NCBI RefSeq assembly: GCF_008033135.1
Contig: NZ_CP041335.1
Span: 248,001-312,000 of the forward strand
Length of the DNA stretch: 64,000 nucleotides
Source: Chitinolyticbacter meiyuanensis
Lineage (GTDB): Bacteria > Pseudomonadota > Gammaproteobacteria > Burkholderiales > Chitinibacteraceae
Direction of reading: 5' to 3'
The stretch's first letter is position 1. The number at the start of each line of letters is the position of its first letter. Shown here in pieces: positions 9,750-21,796 of the stretch. Both the position numbers and the translations under genes were made by a program. The notes beneath the pieces were generated by a model that worked only from the letters and a program-made list of their open reading frames with translations, was not told where the DNA came from and did not search any database.

Positions 9750-11327
9750 ATGGACAACGAAGACAACTGGCTGATCGACGACAGCGACGACGTGGCGACC
9801 GCCACCGCAGTCGATCCCTGGCGGGTGCTGATCGTCGATGATGAACCGGACATCCACCAAGTCACCCGGCTGGCGCTCGGCAATATCGATTTCCTCGGCC
9901 GACCGCTGGAGTTGATGTCCGCCTATTCCGGCCGCGAGGCGCTGGCCACGCTCGAGCAGGATGACGACATCGCGCTGATGTTGCTCGACGTGGTGATGGA
10001 AAGCGAGGAAGCGGGGCTGCGGGTGGCGCGCGCGGTGCGCGAAGAGCAGCACAATCACCGGGTGCGCATCATCCTGCGCACCGGCCAGCCCGGCATCGCG
10101 CCGGAGCGCGAGGTGATCGAGAGCTACGACATCAACGATTACAAGGCCAAGACCGAGCTCACGCGCGACAAGCTCTATACCGCCGTGCTCGGCACGCTGC
10201 GCTCGTACCGCGACATCATGCTGATCGAGCAGCAGCGCCAGATGCTGGCCGCCAACCGCCGCGGCCTGTTGAAGGTGATCGATGCCTCGTCCAGCATCTT
10301 CCAGCTGCAATCGATCCGCCAGTTCGCCCAGGGCGTGCTCGAACAGCTGCAGGCGCTGCTGTTCTTCGAACAGGAAGCGCTCTACGTGGTAGTGAAGGGC
10401 AGCGTCGCCGCACTGGACCAGGACGGTGCCACCACCGTGCTCTATGCCACCGGCGGCTACGCTGCATTGTGCGACAAGCCCTTGGCCGACGACGTGCTGG
10501 CACGCTTCAAGCCCTCGATCGACGAAGCAATGCGCGATGGCCGCAGCGTGTTCGCCGACGACCACTTCGTCGGCTTCTTCCGCGCCCATCAGGGTGCAGC
10601 CAACCTGCTGATCATCGACGGCCCGGTCGCGCTGTCGCACGCCGATCGCGATCTGGTCGAGCTGTTCTGCCGCAACGTGAGCATCGCCTTCGAGAACCTG
10701 ATGCTGCGCGCCGAGATCGAGGATACGCAGCGCGACATCATCTACCGGCTCTCCGAGGTGGTGGAAAACCGCTCGCAGGATACCGGCAAGCACATCCACC
10801 GCATGGCCGAATACGCCTGGCTGCTGGCACGCGAGCTCGGGCTGTCCGACGAGGACGCCGAGATCATCCGCGCCGCCAGCCCACTGCACGACATCGGCAA
10901 GGTCGGCATCCCGGACGTGGTGCTGCACAAGCCCGGCCGGCTGGATGATGCCGAGCGCCGCATCATGGATACGCACGCCGCGCTCGGCCACGCCATGCTC
11001 AAAGATGCCAAGCCGCGCATCCTGAAGATGGCCGCCATCATCGCGCACCAGCACCACGAACGCTGGGACGGCGCCGGCTACCCGCAACGCCTGGCTGGCG
11101 AAGCCATCCACATCGCCGCGCGCATCATCGCGCTGGCAGACGTCTACGATGCGCTCTCGAACGCCCGCTGCTACAAGCCCGCCTGGCCGCGTGAGGACGT
11201 GCTCGAAGCGATCAGCCTCGGCCGCGGCAGCCAGTTCGACCCGGCCGTGGTCGATGCCTTCTTCGCGGTGCTGCCACAGCTCGAGGCTGTCCAGGCCCGG
11301 CTGCAGGACACGCAGCAAGGCAGTTGA
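9750..11327 (+). CDS. Response regulator with DUF3369 and HD-GYP output (c-di-GMP phosphodiesterase)
   Basis: 525 residues starting at ATG 9750, chosen because GAGG/GGGG precede it. Receiver domain (about 25-150) with VLIVDDEPDIHQ and the phospho-Asp region LMLLDVVMES, then a DUF3369 GAF-like linker (about 165-325). The C-terminal HD-GYP domain carries HDIGKVGIPD and HHERWDGAGYP, the metal site and the GYP signature. It probably degrades c-di-GMP when phosphorylated. No sensor kinase lies next to it. Together with the GGDEF enzyme at the window start it gives both arms of c-di-GMP turnover. Confidence 0.93.
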   Translation: MDNEDNWLIDDSDDVATATAVDPWRVLIVDDEPDIHQVTRLALGNIDFLGRPLELMSAYSGREALATLEQDDDIALMLLDVVMESEEAGLRVARAVREEQHNHRVRIILRTGQPGIAPEREVIESYDINDYKAKTELTRDKLYTAVLGTLRSYRDIMLIEQQRQMLAANRRGLLKVIDASSSIFQLQSIRQFAQGVLEQLQALLFFEQEALYVVVKGSVAALDQDGATTVLYATGGYAALCDKPLADDVLARFKPSIDEAMRDGRSVFADDHFVGFFRAHQGAANLLIIDGPVALSHADRDLVELFCRNVSIAFENLMLRAEIEDTQRDIIYRLSEVVENRSQDTGKHIHRMAEYAWLLARELGLSDEDAEIIRAASPLHDIGKVGIPDVVLHKPGRLDDAERRIMDTHAALGHAMLKDAKPRILKMAAIIAHQHHERWDGAGYPQRLAGEAIHIAARIIALADVYDALSNARCYKPAWPREDVLEAISLGRGSQFDPAVVDAFFAVLPQLEAVQARLQDTQQGS

Positions 11328-11470
11328 GGACCACGGTTCAACATGCCTCGTTCAACCTCGGCCTGGCTGGCGCGCATTGAAGCGCCTATCGCATCAACGG
11401 CTCGACCACTCGGCGCCTGATCTAGCAATGCGCAGAACGGGTTGGAAAAACGGCACGGCAAGCCCAAACA

Positions 11471-11496
11471 AAAACCCCGCCAGCGGCGGGGTTCTG
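11471..11496 (-). terminator. Terminator after ychF
   Basis: GC-rich hairpin with arms aaccccgcc and ggcggggtt around a 3-base loop; read on the minus strand it runs into a T-rich tract. It lies about 20 bp beyond the ychF stop, in the 185-bp spacer between convergent genes. Confidence 0.8.
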
Positions 11497-11512
11497 GTGG
11501 AAGCGATGCGGA

Positions 11513-12604
11513 TCAGACGTTGAACAGGAAGTTCAACACATCTCCATCCTTCACCACGTATTCCTTGCCTTCGGCGCGCATCTTGCCGGCTTCCTTGGCG
11601 CCTTGTTCACCCTTGTACTGGATGAAGTCATCAAAACCGATGGTCTGCGCGCGGATGAAACCGCGCTCGAAATCGGTGTGGATCACGCCAGCCGCCTGCG
11701 GCGCGGTGTCGCCCTTGTGGATGGTCCAGGCGCGCACTTCCTTCACGCCAGCGGTGAAGTAGGTCTGCAGACCCAGCAGGTCGTAAGCGGCGCGGATCAG
11801 GCGGTTGAGGCCGGGTTCGGCTTGGCCCAGCTCGGCGAGGAACTCGATCTTGTCGGCATCGTCGAGCTCGGCGATCTCGGATTCGATGGCGGCGCAGACC
11901 GCCACCACCGGCGCGCCTTCGGCGGTGGCGTGCGCGCGCACCTTGTCGAGCAGCGGATTGTTCTCGAAGCCATCCTCGGCCACATTGGCCACGTACATCG
12001 CCGGCTTGATGGTGAGCAGGCACAGCGACTTGATCTGCAGCTTCTCGTCGTCCGAGAGGCCAACCGAACGAGCCGGCTTGCCTTCGTTCAGGTGTGGCAC
12101 CAGCTTTTCCAGCACCTTCACCAGTGCGATCGCTTCCTTGTCGCCGCTCTTGGCCTTCTTGCCATCGCGCTGGATCGATTTTTCGACGGTGGCAAGGTCG
12201 GCTAGTGCCAGTTCGGTGCCGATGACGATGATGTCGTCGATCGGATCGATGCGGCCGGCCACGTGCACGATGTTGTCGTCGTTGAAGCAGCGTACCACGT
12301 TGACGATGGCGTCCGTCTCGCGGATGTTGGCGAGGAACTGATTGCCGAGGCCTTCGCCCTTGGACGCGCCGGCAACGAGGCCGGCGATGTCGACGAACTC
12401 GACGATGGCTGGCACCACCTTCTGCGGATTGACGATGCCGGAGAGCTGCGCCAGCCGCGGATCCGGCACTTCCACCACACCCACATTGGGCTCGATAGTG
12501 CAAAACGGGTAGTTGGCAGCTTCGATGCCGGCCTTGGTCAGCGCGTTGAAGAGCGTGGACTTGCCGACATTGGGCAGGCCGACGATGCCGCATTTGAGAC
12601 TCAT
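11513..12604 (-). CDS. ychF: YchF/OLA1 redox-regulated ribosome-binding ATPase
   Basis: A P-loop Obg-family protein of 363 residues, full length, binding ribosomes and preferring ATP to GTP. Seen: [19 protein letters not shown] at the N-terminus, FVDIAGLV (G3), the coiled-coil insertion in the middle, and a C-terminal TGS-like domain ending [18 protein letters not shown]. Start MSLKC at 12604 is the usual family start. No pth gene, its common partner, is adjacent here. Confidence 0.97.
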   Translation of the reverse strand: MSLKCGIVGLPNVGKSTLFNALTKAGIEAANYPFCTIEPNVGVVEVPDPRLAQLSGIVNPQKVVPAIVEFVDIAGLVAGASKGEGLGNQFLANIRETDAIVNVVRCFNDDNIVHVAGRIDPIDDIIVIGTELALADLATVEKSIQRDGKKAKSGDKEAIALVKVLEKLVPHLNEGKPARSVGLSDDEKLQIKSLCLLTIKPAMYVANVAEDGFENNPLLDKVRAHATAEGAPVVAVCAAIESEIAELDDADKIEFLAELGQAEPGLNRLIRAAYDLLGLQTYFTAGVKEVRAWTIHKGDTAPQAAGVIHTDFERGFIRAQTIGFDDFIQYKGEQGAKEAGKMRAEGKEYVVKDGDVLNFLFNV

Positions 12605-12709
12605 GCTTGGATCCTGTGCGTGGCGGGCAGCGATCGCCCGGAAAACGCGCGATTTTACCGTGACTTAGCGCATCAGCCCAAACGTCGTGCGAATCGGCCG
12701 GCTTGCGGC

Positions 12710-13219
12710 TTATTCGTCCTGACCGATCTCGACGAAGAGATCGTCCGACAGCGCCTCCAGATCGCGCTGCAGCGCATCCGCATCAAAGCCGGCCGGCGCG
12801 CGCAGCACCGCGTCGGCGTAAAACATGCTCTCGCTCGACATCGCTGCCGATGCCACCTCGGTACTGAGCTGCTCGACATTCACGCCGTGGCGCGCCAGCA
12901 CTTGGCTCACTTCCTTGACGATGCCGACGCGGTCGTGTGCCGACACCGACAGCGTGAATTCATAGGTGAATTCGGGCTCGGCGCCACCTTCGACCACGCT
13001 GACGGTGAGATCGGTCAGCGCGGCCAGCGCGCCTTCCAGCGCGGCGCGGCGCTCGGCGGTGACTTCGACGCGCAGCACACCGGCGAACTGGCCGGCGAGG
13101 CGGCTCAGCGCCGATTCCAGCCAGTTCGCATTGTGCGCGGCCAGCGTTTCGGCCAGCTGTTCGACGAGGCCCGGCTTGTCGCGGCCGAGCACGGTGAGGA
13201 CGAGGGTTGCGATTGCCAT
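12710..13219 (-). CDS. GcvR-like protein with two ACT domains
   Basis: 169 residues starting at ATG 13219 with AAGGAA upstream; a longer frame reaching 13408 runs into a pseudogene in another frame and is not used. Two ACT domains: about 5-75 (LTVLGRDKPGLVEQLAETLAAH) and 85-165 (LSVSAHDRVGIVKEVSQVLARHG). This is the layout of GcvR, which in E. coli restrains the glycine-cleavage operon activator GcvA. The gcvTHP operon begins 6 kb away and ends 1.6 kb away, which supports a glycine-related role by context only. No GcvA is in the window. Confidence 0.75.
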   Translation of the reverse strand: MAIATLVLTVLGRDKPGLVEQLAETLAAHNANWLESALSRLAGQFAGVLRVEVTAERRAALEGALAALTDLTVSVVEGGAEPEFTYEFTLSVSAHDRVGIVKEVSQVLARHGVNVEQLSTEVASAAMSSESMFYADAVLRAPAGFDADALQRDLEALSDDLFVEIGQDE

Positions 13220-13233
13220 GGCTGGATTCCTTG

Positions 13234-13410
13234 TTAGACGACGCCGGCCGGTTCCAGCGTGTTGATGACGGCCTCCACCGGGTGGCCGTCGGGATCGATC
13301 ACGAATGCCGCATAGTAGTGGGCGCCGTAATGCGGCCGCAAACCGGGCGCGCCGTTGTCGCGGCCTGCGTGCCAAGTGCCGCAGCATGGAAAGTACCGAC
13401 TGCTGCACCT
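13234..13410 (-). pseudogene. VOC-family (glyoxalase-like) gene remnant
   Basis: Minus-strand fragment ending in TAA at 13234. One frame reads RDNGAPGLRPHYGAHYYAAF then DPDGHPVEAV, the typical end of small VOC (glyoxalase/bleomycin-resistance-like) proteins. Just upstream the match jumps to another frame (AAVGTFHAAALG, the expected preceding segment), which implies a frameshift near 13370. Upstream of that frame a stop appears and the first two thirds of the gene are missing. It is therefore truncated and frameshifted. It lies 14 bp upstream of the GcvR-like start. Confidence 0.75.
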
Positions 13411-13517
13411 GGCGTGTGCTACGACGCCGACATTCTCAGGCAGGCAATTGGCATGAATAAGTGAAGCTTACCGAAGAGCGGCACCTCGCGGTCGTTGTCC
13501 GCCTCAAGTCACGCCTT

Positions 13518-14465
13518 TCAATCCATCGTCTCGGGCACATCCCAATCAGCCAGCCGCGCTTCGCCTATCTGATAGAACTGCTTCACCAGCTTCACGTAAT
13601 TCAGAAAGTCCCGATTTTCGGTTGCCAGTCGGTTGACCATATCCCAATCAATTTCGTCGCGCTCGCGAGCCGGAATCAAGACCTGACTTTCTGCTGGGTT
13701 GTCGGCATCCAGTTTGATCAACCCAATGCCGTGTGCCGCGAACAGCATCCGCAATTCCTTCAGCGTCTCCTGTCCCTCGATCTCGACTGCGACCAAGTAG
13801 CCAAAATTGGCCCATGACGAGTTCGAAACCGCCTGAAAAAAACACTCGCGCACGTTCGATCGATTGATCAGCAATTTGACCTCGAACGACCACAACTTGG
13901 TTCGCTTGTCGGAATACTGATGCACGCAGTCGCGCACTTCCTGGTGCCATTCAGCCCCCAGGTCCTCCATCCCGACCACATCGGGGTAGAGCCAGCGGTT
14001 ACCATTTGGCCCACGCTTGTTCGATGAGCGTTTCTCGTCGATGCGCTTCGAGTAAACACCAAACTCCTCCCACAGATACAGCGCGAGTATTGGGTACATT
14101 GCATGCTCCCCGCGCGCGGAATCATTGCTGCCTGCCTTCTCGATGGAAATAACGCCTTCAGCCGCTGCAACCTCCGCAACGTCAGACTTCTCGCTGTAGT
14201 AGTACTTGCGTGGTCTGCCTTCGGTTGTCTTCAGCTCCGGGTGCCGCTTTTGCAGACCAGGGCGCCGTGAACCAATTTCCGCAACCAGCTGCTGCACCAA
14301 ATCGGCATCGGTTTTGATGTAACCGCCCAGGCTGTTGGATTTCTTCTCCTGGCACTCAGTTGGATAGGCACTAAATATCCACTCCGCGATCTGCCTTGCC
14401 GTCCACTTTTCGTCGGGGCGTGCTTTCAAGCAATCGAGCACTGCCTTCGCCAGATTCAGTGCCAT
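13518..14465 (-). CDS. HARE-HTH protein with PD-(D/E)xK-like region (COG2958/HrgA type)
   Basis: 315 residues. N-terminal winged-helix of the HARE type (LAKAVLDCLKARPDEKWTARQIAEWIF), seen in restriction-linked proteins. The C-terminal half holds YPDVVG, then about 40 residues later FEVK, spaced like the D...ExK core of PD-(D/E)xK nucleases. Homologues such as H. pylori HrgA sit in restriction-modification loci. Its start overlaps a 37-codon remnant that looks like hsdM, so it is probably the survivor of a decayed type I system. GC is lower than in neighbours. Nuclease activity is inferred, not shown. Confidence 0.6.
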   Translation of the reverse strand: MALNLAKAVLDCLKARPDEKWTARQIAEWIFSAYPTECQEKKSNSLGGYIKTDADLVQQLVAEIGSRRPGLQKRHPELKTTEGRPRKYYYSEKSDVAEVAAAEGVISIEKAGSNDSARGEHAMYPILALYLWEEFGVYSKRIDEKRSSNKRGPNGNRWLYPDVVGMEDLGAEWHQEVRDCVHQYSDKRTKLWSFEVKLLINRSNVRECFFQAVSNSSWANFGYLVAVEIEGQETLKELRMLFAAHGIGLIKLDADNPAESQVLIPARERDEIDWDMVNRLATENRDFLNYVKLVKQFYQIGEARLADWDVPETMD

Positions 14466-14569
14466 ATCGGTTCTCCGAGGGCTCGACGCGGTAGAGCGCC
14501 AGGCCCATGCGGCTTGTTAGCGATATTCCAGATGAAGCCGACTAGGTTTTGGTGTTGTGTGTTTTGCAT
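14456..14569 (-). pseudogene. Remnant of a type I restriction methylase gene (hsdM N-terminus)
   Basis: A 37-codon frame from ATG 14569 that begins MQNTQHQNLVGFIWNIANK, which matches the conserved start of HsdM N6-adenine methylases (NLVxFIWxIAxxLRG). After that the similarity stops and the frame ends at 14456, overlapping the HARE-HTH start by 10 bases (ATGGCACTGA). The likely explanation is a large internal deletion joining the two ends of hsdM. No methylase domain, hsdS or hsdR is present in the window. Confidence 0.6.
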
Positions 14570-14772
14570 TGGCAACTCTTGAATACGATTACGCTCGTGG
14601 CGGTGGCAGGCTGAGCGTTCACGGCGCTCCCCTTCAGGCCACCGCGGCTTCACTGCAAGCGCGAAGGCTGCAATTTATCAGCTCCGCGGCTTGCCAACGA
14701 GCGGGGGTTCGCCCGCTGGCCTCGTCAGGACAGGGATGCCATCCATCATCCGATCCTGAGGCAATGGCAACG
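14570..14772. other. Spacer upstream of the hsdM remnant
   Basis: About 200 bp between the hsdM remnant and the gcvP terminator. I find no convincing gene, RNA or repeat. Together with the remnant this makes a 356-bp stretch (14466-14821) without an intact gene, consistent with decay of a former accessory locus. Confidence 0.5.
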
Positions 14773-14802
14773 AAAAAGCCCGGCAAACGCCGGGCCTTTT
14801 CG
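14773..14802 (-). terminator. Terminator after gcvP
   Basis: Hairpin with arms aaagcccggc and gccgggcctt around aaac, flanked by an A-run and a T-run, so it can act in both directions. It lies about 20 bp past the gcvP stop. Confidence 0.85.
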
Positions 14803-14821
14803 TTCACAAAGCCACGCGTGC

Positions 14822-17701
<2,880 letters not shown>

Positions 17702-17748
17702 GCTGTGTTCTATCCATTACGGCCGACCTGCAGCCGGCACAAGGCAAA

Positions 17749-17769
17749 CCGCCCGCTTGTGGCGGGCGG
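17749..17769 (-). promoter_or_regulatory. Intercistronic hairpin between gcvH and gcvP
   Basis: Perfect 8-bp GC stem (ccgcccgc / gcgggcgg) with a 5-base loop in the 89-bp gap. There is no T-run, so it is more likely an mRNA stability or processing element than a terminator; this is inference. Confidence 0.45.
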
Positions 17770-17790
17770 GCGCGTCAAGGGCAAAGGCGA

Positions 17791-18177
17791 TCAGGCGCCG
17801 ATCAGCGCGGCGTAGCCAGCGGCATCCAAGAGGCCATCCAGATCAGCCGGATTGGCCGGCTTCACGCGGAAGAACCAGGCCTCGCCGTATGGATCGCTGT
17901 TGGCCGATTCCGGCGCATTCGGCAGCTCTTCATTGATGGCGACGACTTCGCCAGCGATCGGGGCATAGATGTCGCTGGCCGCCTTCACCGATTCGACCAC
18001 GCCGGCGGTATCGCCAGCGGCGTAGTTCGCGCCGACTTCGGGCAGCTCGACGTAGACCACGTCACCGAGCAGCTCCTGGGCGTGGTCGGTGATGCCGATC
18101 GTGACGGTGCCGTCGGCCTCGACGCGCAGCCACTCGTGGGTGTCGACATACTTCAGTTCGGCGGGGACGTTGCTCAT
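17791..18177 (-). CDS. gcvH: Glycine cleavage system H protein
   Basis: Lipoyl carrier shuttling the methylamine group between P and T proteins. 128 residues from ATG 18177, normal length. The lipoylated lysine is in [15 protein letters not shown] (Lys 65). The N-terminal [13 protein letters not shown] and the late GEAWFFRVK segments are typical. Middle gene of the operon, 71 bp after gcvT. A longer open frame extends upstream through gcvT but in the wrong frame and is not real. Confidence 0.98.
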   Translation of the reverse strand: MSNVPAELKYVDTHEWLRVEADGTVTIGITDHAQELLGDVVYVELPEVGANYAAGDTAGVVESVKAASDIYAPIAGEVVAINEELPNAPESANSDPYGEAWFFRVKPANPADLDGLLDAAGYAALIGA

Positions 18178-18248
18178 GTTTATGTGCTCCAGATTCGATA
18201 TGGGGATTTGATTGGAATAGGGCGACGCTACACGCGCCCGTATGTTGG

Positions 18249-19334
18249 TTATTCGAAAACCTGCTTGCCGTTGCGCACGAACGGCATCTTCACGATCCGT
18301 GCCGGCTCCAGCTTGCCGCGTATATCGACCTCCACCGTGCCGGCAGCTGCGCTCGGCACGCGCGCCATGGCGATGGAAAGCTTGAGCGTGGGGCTGAAGG
18401 TGCCACTGGTGATCACGCCGTCGCCAGCGGAGGTCTTGACGATCTGGCCAGCGCGCAGCACGCCGCGGCCTTCGAGCACCAGGCCCACCTGCTTGAACGC
18501 GGGGCCGTTGGCCTTTTCGGCCTCGATCACCTTGCGACCGATAAAGTCGCGCTCGGGCGGGTTCCAGGCAACGGTCCAGCCCATGCCGGCGGCGAGCGGC
18601 GATACATGGTCGTCCATCTCGTGGCCGTACAGGTTCATGCCGGCCTCCAACCGCAGCGTATCGCGTGCGCCCAGGCCAGTCGGTGCAACGCCGGCGACAA
18701 GCAGCGCATTCCAGAAAGCGATCGCTTCGTTGCCGGGCAACATGATTTCCAGACCATCCTCGCCGGTATAGCCGGTGCGAGCAACGAACCACTCACCGGC
18801 GGGCAGGCCTTGGAACACCTGCAGGCTGTCGATCAGCGCAGCGAGTTCCGGCTTGGCGGCCTTGGTCTTGGCAATGGCTTGTGGTCCCTGAATGGCAAGC
18901 ATCGCCAGTTCAGGGCGCTCGGTAAGTTCCACGTGGAACGTCACTGCCTGCTCGCGCATCCAGGCCAGATCCTTGGTGCGGGTGGCAGCGTTGACTACCA
19001 CGCGGTAGTCCCACGCGGTCCTGTAGACGATCAGGTCGTCGATCACGCCACCGCGTTGGTTCAGCATGCCCGAATATAGCGCCTTGCCTTCGACACCGAG
19101 CTTGGCCACGTCGTTGGCCAGCAAGTGCTGCAGGTAGCGGGTGGCGTCGGGGCCGGTCACATCGACCACGGTCATGTGCGACACGTCGAACACGCCGGCG
19201 TCGCTGCGCACGGTGTCGTGCTCCTTGAGCTGGGAACCGTAATGGATGGGGAGTTCCCAGCCGGCGAAGTCCACCAGCTTGCCGCCGGCAGCGACATGGG
19301 CTTCGAACAGGGGGGTGCGTTGCAGGGCGGTCAT
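18249..19334 (-). CDS. gcvT: Aminomethyltransferase, T protein of glycine cleavage
   Basis: Transfers the methylene unit from GcvH to tetrahydrofolate, releasing ammonia. 361 residues from ATG 19334 ([19 protein letters not shown], the common family start). A GTG at 19370 with AGAGGGG before it is an alternative start adding 12 residues. Signature segments: [33 protein letters not shown] and RRD-type [20 protein letters not shown]. First gene of the operon, right behind the tandem glycine riboswitch. A parS-like palindrome lies inside the coding sequence at 18925-18940. Confidence 0.96.
   Translation of the reverse strand: MTALQRTPLFEAHVAAGGKLVDFAGWELPIHYGSQLKEHDTVRSDAGVFDVSHMTVVDVTGPDATRYLQHLLANDVAKLGVEGKALYSGMLNQRGGVIDDLIVYRTAWDYRVVVNAATRTKDLAWMREQAVTFHVELTERPELAMLAIQGPQAIAKTKAAKPELAALIDSLQVFQGLPAGEWFVARTGYTGEDGLEIMLPGNEAIAFWNALLVAGVAPTGLGARDTLRLEAGMNLYGHEMDDHVSPLAAGMGWTVAWNPPERDFIGRKVIEAEKANGPAFKQVGLVLEGRGVLRAGQIVKTSAGDGVITSGTFSPTLKLSIAMARVPSAAAGTVEVDIRGKLEPARIVKMPFVRNGKQVFE
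18925..18940. other. parS-like ParB-binding palindrome (site 1)
   Basis: Sequence aGTTCCACGTGGAACg: the 14-base core is a perfect palindrome and identical to the core of the parS form TGTTCCACGTGGAACA known in pseudomonads. It lies inside gcvT. It is one of three such sites within 5.1 kb. Confidence 0.7.
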
Positions 19335-19369
19335 GGACTCACTCGGTGGTTGGGCATAGCGCTCACTCA

Positions 19370-19556
19370 CACCCCTCTGTCCCTGAACCTGAGATTTTCC
19401 GACGCATCCGCGTCGTTAGCCCCTTCGGTGGGCGCATCGCCGTGCGCCGCTCTCCAGATTGGACGGGGCGAACCCCGATTTGCAGTCCTTTTGCCTGAGC
19501 GATTGCGGGTGCACTTGCGCCTTCGGCGGCCGGCAGATCCGGCGCTCTCCTGCAGA
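19370..19556 (-). promoter_or_regulatory. Tandem glycine riboswitch upstream of gcvT
   Basis: Two glycine aptamers in series on the minus strand. Aptamer 1 (about 19555-19481) has CAGGAGAGCGCC, CCGAAGGCGCAAG and CTCAGGCAAAAGGAC. Aptamer 2 (about 19457-19372) has CTGGAGAGCGG, ACCGAAGGGGCTAACG and TCTCAGGTTCAGGGAC. These are the conserved GGAGAG, CCGAAGG and CAGG-GGAC cores of the class. A linker of about 23 bases separates them. The element ends at the gcvT ribosome-binding region, so a translational ON switch is likely; no classic terminator is seen after it. Confidence 0.93.
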
Positions 19557-19720
19557 ATGCCGGCATTATCGATGCGCCGCAGGGCACTGGCAAGCCACAA
19601 ACGCGCTGGTGACGCTGCCATCCGTCCGGCCAGGAAAAACCCCATCCAGATCAAACAGCAGCCGGCGTTCCGCCCCCAGAGTGATGCCGTACAATCGCGG
19701 CTTTTGCGCTGCCGTACTCC

Positions 19721-20662
19721 ATGCTTGATCTCTCGAATGCGCCGCTGCCCGTGGTCAACGGCGTCAATCCCAGCTTCATCAACCTGCCACCGGGTGGGCA
19801 GTGGCCGACCGTGCTCGCCTTCCTGGTCGAGCGCTTTCCCATGGTTGGCGAGGCGGAGCTGCGGCGACGGCTACAGGCAGGGGAGCTGGTCGACGACAGC
19901 GGCGTCGCGTTCAACGTAACCACACCGTATCGGCCCAAGGCGCGGCTGTGGTACTACCGCCAAGTGCCAACCGAGCGCGTCATCCCGTTCGAGGAGACCA
20001 TCCTGTACCAGGATCGTTACCTCGTCGTCGCCGACAAGCCGCACTTCCTCACTTGCGTGCCAGCCGGCAACCACCTCTACGAGACGCTGCTGTCGCGCTT
20101 GCGATACAAACTGGCCATGCCGCAGCTCACGCCCATCCACCGGCTCGACCGCGAAACGGCAGGCATCATGCTGTTCTGCGCCGATCCGGCCAGCCGCGGC
20201 GCCTATCAGCAGCTGTTTGCCACCCGTGAAGTGCAAAAGGAATACGAGGCGATCGCGCCGTATCGCGCTGATCTGGCCCTGCCACTACGGCTTGCCAACC
20301 GGCTGGAAGAAGACCCTGCCAACCGCTTCCAGATGATCACGGTAGCGGGTGAAGTAAACGCCATCACCGATATCAGCCTGATCGAACGGCGTGGCAACTG
20401 GGCGCGCTACCGGCTGCAGCCGGCCACCGGCAAGAAGCACCAGCTGCGGGCGCATCTCGGTAGCCTCGGCATCGGCATCGCCAACGATCCCTGGTACCCG
20501 GTGCTCACCAGCATCACCAAGGACGACGACTTCAGCCGGCCGTTGCAGCTGCTGGCGCGGGCGATCTCGTTCACCGATCCAGTCAGTGGCGAACCGCGGT
20601 ATTTCCGCAGCCCACGCACCCTCAGCTGGCCACCCGCCGAGCAGGCACTGCAACCGGTCTGA
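19721..20662 (+). CDS. RluA-family pseudouridine synthase
   Basis: Converts specific uridines in rRNA or tRNA to pseudouridine. 313 residues. The catalytic Asp is in HRLDRETAGIMLF (about 143). Also seen: an N-terminal S4-like segment (FLVERFPMVGEAELRRRLQAGE), VADKPHFLTCVP, and the C-terminal RLQPATGKKHQLRAHLGSLG. The sequence is closer to the less-studied RluA-like group than clearly to RluA, RluC or RluD, so the target site is not assigned. Divergent from the gcv operon and its riboswitch. Confidence 0.88.
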   Translation: MLDLSNAPLPVVNGVNPSFINLPPGGQWPTVLAFLVERFPMVGEAELRRRLQAGELVDDSGVAFNVTTPYRPKARLWYYRQVPTERVIPFEETILYQDRYLVVADKPHFLTCVPAGNHLYETLLSRLRYKLAMPQLTPIHRLDRETAGIMLFCADPASRGAYQQLFATREVQKEYEAIAPYRADLALPLRLANRLEEDPANRFQMITVAGEVNAITDISLIERRGNWARYRLQPATGKKHQLRAHLGSLGIGIANDPWYPVLTSITKDDDFSRPLQLLARAISFTDPVSGEPRYFRSPRTLSWPPAEQALQPV

Positions 20663-20931
20663 GCCCTGTTGTTGCGGTGCAATTTCCGCCAGCCCGCAAT
20701 AACACGCAAAAATGGTGCAGCGCACACCGTTCACGCCCCAGAATCGACCATTCCGGCGGGATACGCGTTTACCCCTAGTCTGGCTCGTATATGGTTTTAG
20801 GTACCATGGCGCCCCGGTTGCGAGATCACCCCGCGCCGCGGTGACTTCTCCGCTCACCTGCCCATCCGGCCCCGGTAGCTGATATGCCCGCCGCTGCGCC
20901 CATCGCAGCGATATAAAAGAAGGAACAGAGG

Positions 20932-21777
20932 ATGAGCAAAACCCTGATCGGCAGCGCACTGGCCGCCGCACTGGCCATCGGCGGTGCCTGGCACCTGCTG
21001 GGCAACAAGCCCGTGATCAAGGCAGCCGAAGCTGCCACCGAGAAGCCGGTTGCCGCGGTACCCACCCGTACCTTGCGGGTGGCGCTGGAAGGAAAATACC
21101 CGCCATTTGAATTCATCAATGCGCAGAAGCAGCTGGTCGGTTTCAATATCGACGTGGCCAACGCTTTGTGCGCCGAGATCAAAGCGCGCTGCGAGTTCAA
21201 GCGTTATGGCTGGGACGAGTTGATCCCGGCGCTACAGAAAGGTGAGGCCGACGCCATCATCGCCTCGATGTCGATCACGCCGGAGCGACAGCAGAAGGTG
21301 CTGTTCACCTATATCTATACCCGGGTGCCCGGCGCCTATATCGCACCCAAGACCGAACGCATCATCTGGCCGGTGATCACGGCCGAGCGCATCCGCGACA
21401 AGACCATCGGCGTACCGTCCGATACCACGTTCGACGACTACGTGAAGCACGAGCTCGAGCCGGCCGGGGTCAAGGTCAAGCGTTATCCTTCCGCCGAGGA
21501 CGTGTTCGCCGCACTGAAGCTGGGTGAGGTGCAGCTGGTGTTCGGCGACAGCGCCGTGCTCACCGATTTCATTCGCGTGCCGGGCAACGCCGAGCAGTTC
21601 GAGGTGGTCGGCAACAAGGTGCAAGGCAGCGAATGGCTGGGCCAGGGCGAAGCCATTGCCATTGCGCAGAACCAGCCAGCACTGCGCGACGAGCTGAATG
21701 GCGCGCTGCAGAAGTTGATCACCAGCACCACTTACGACGAGCTGCAGAACCGCTACTTCCTGTTCCGCGTGCTGTAA
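20932..21777 (+). CDS. Periplasmic amino-acid-type solute-binding protein (SBP family 3)
   Basis: 281 residues; N-terminal signal/anchor (ALAAALAIGGAWHLLG) then a family-3 solute-binding domain: TLRVALEGKYPPFEFINAQ, GFNIDVANALCAEI, WDELIPALQKGEADAI, IIASMSITPERQQKV. This matches lysine/arginine/ornithine- and glutamine-type binders of ABC transporters. A strong site (AAGGAACAGAGG) precedes ATG 20932. No permease or ATPase gene is adjacent, so it either partners with a distant ABC system or acts as a sensor. The 269-bp spacer before it shows nothing certain. Confidence 0.87.
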   Translation: MSKTLIGSALAAALAIGGAWHLLGNKPVIKAAEAATEKPVAAVPTRTLRVALEGKYPPFEFINAQKQLVGFNIDVANALCAEIKARCEFKRYGWDELIPALQKGEADAIIASMSITPERQQKVLFTYIYTRVPGAYIAPKTERIIWPVITAERIRDKTIGVPSDTTFDDYVKHELEPAGVKVKRYPSAEDVFAALKLGEVQLVFGDSAVLTDFIRVPGNAEQFEVVGNKVQGSEWLGQGEAIAIAQNQPALRDELNGALQKLITSTTYDELQNRYFLFRVL

Positions 21778-21796
21778 GTCGCCACACCGGTGGCGC

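Noticed and set aside
9576..11318. A 580-codon minus-strand open frame
   Set aside because: Antisense to the HD-GYP regulator; no recognisable motif.
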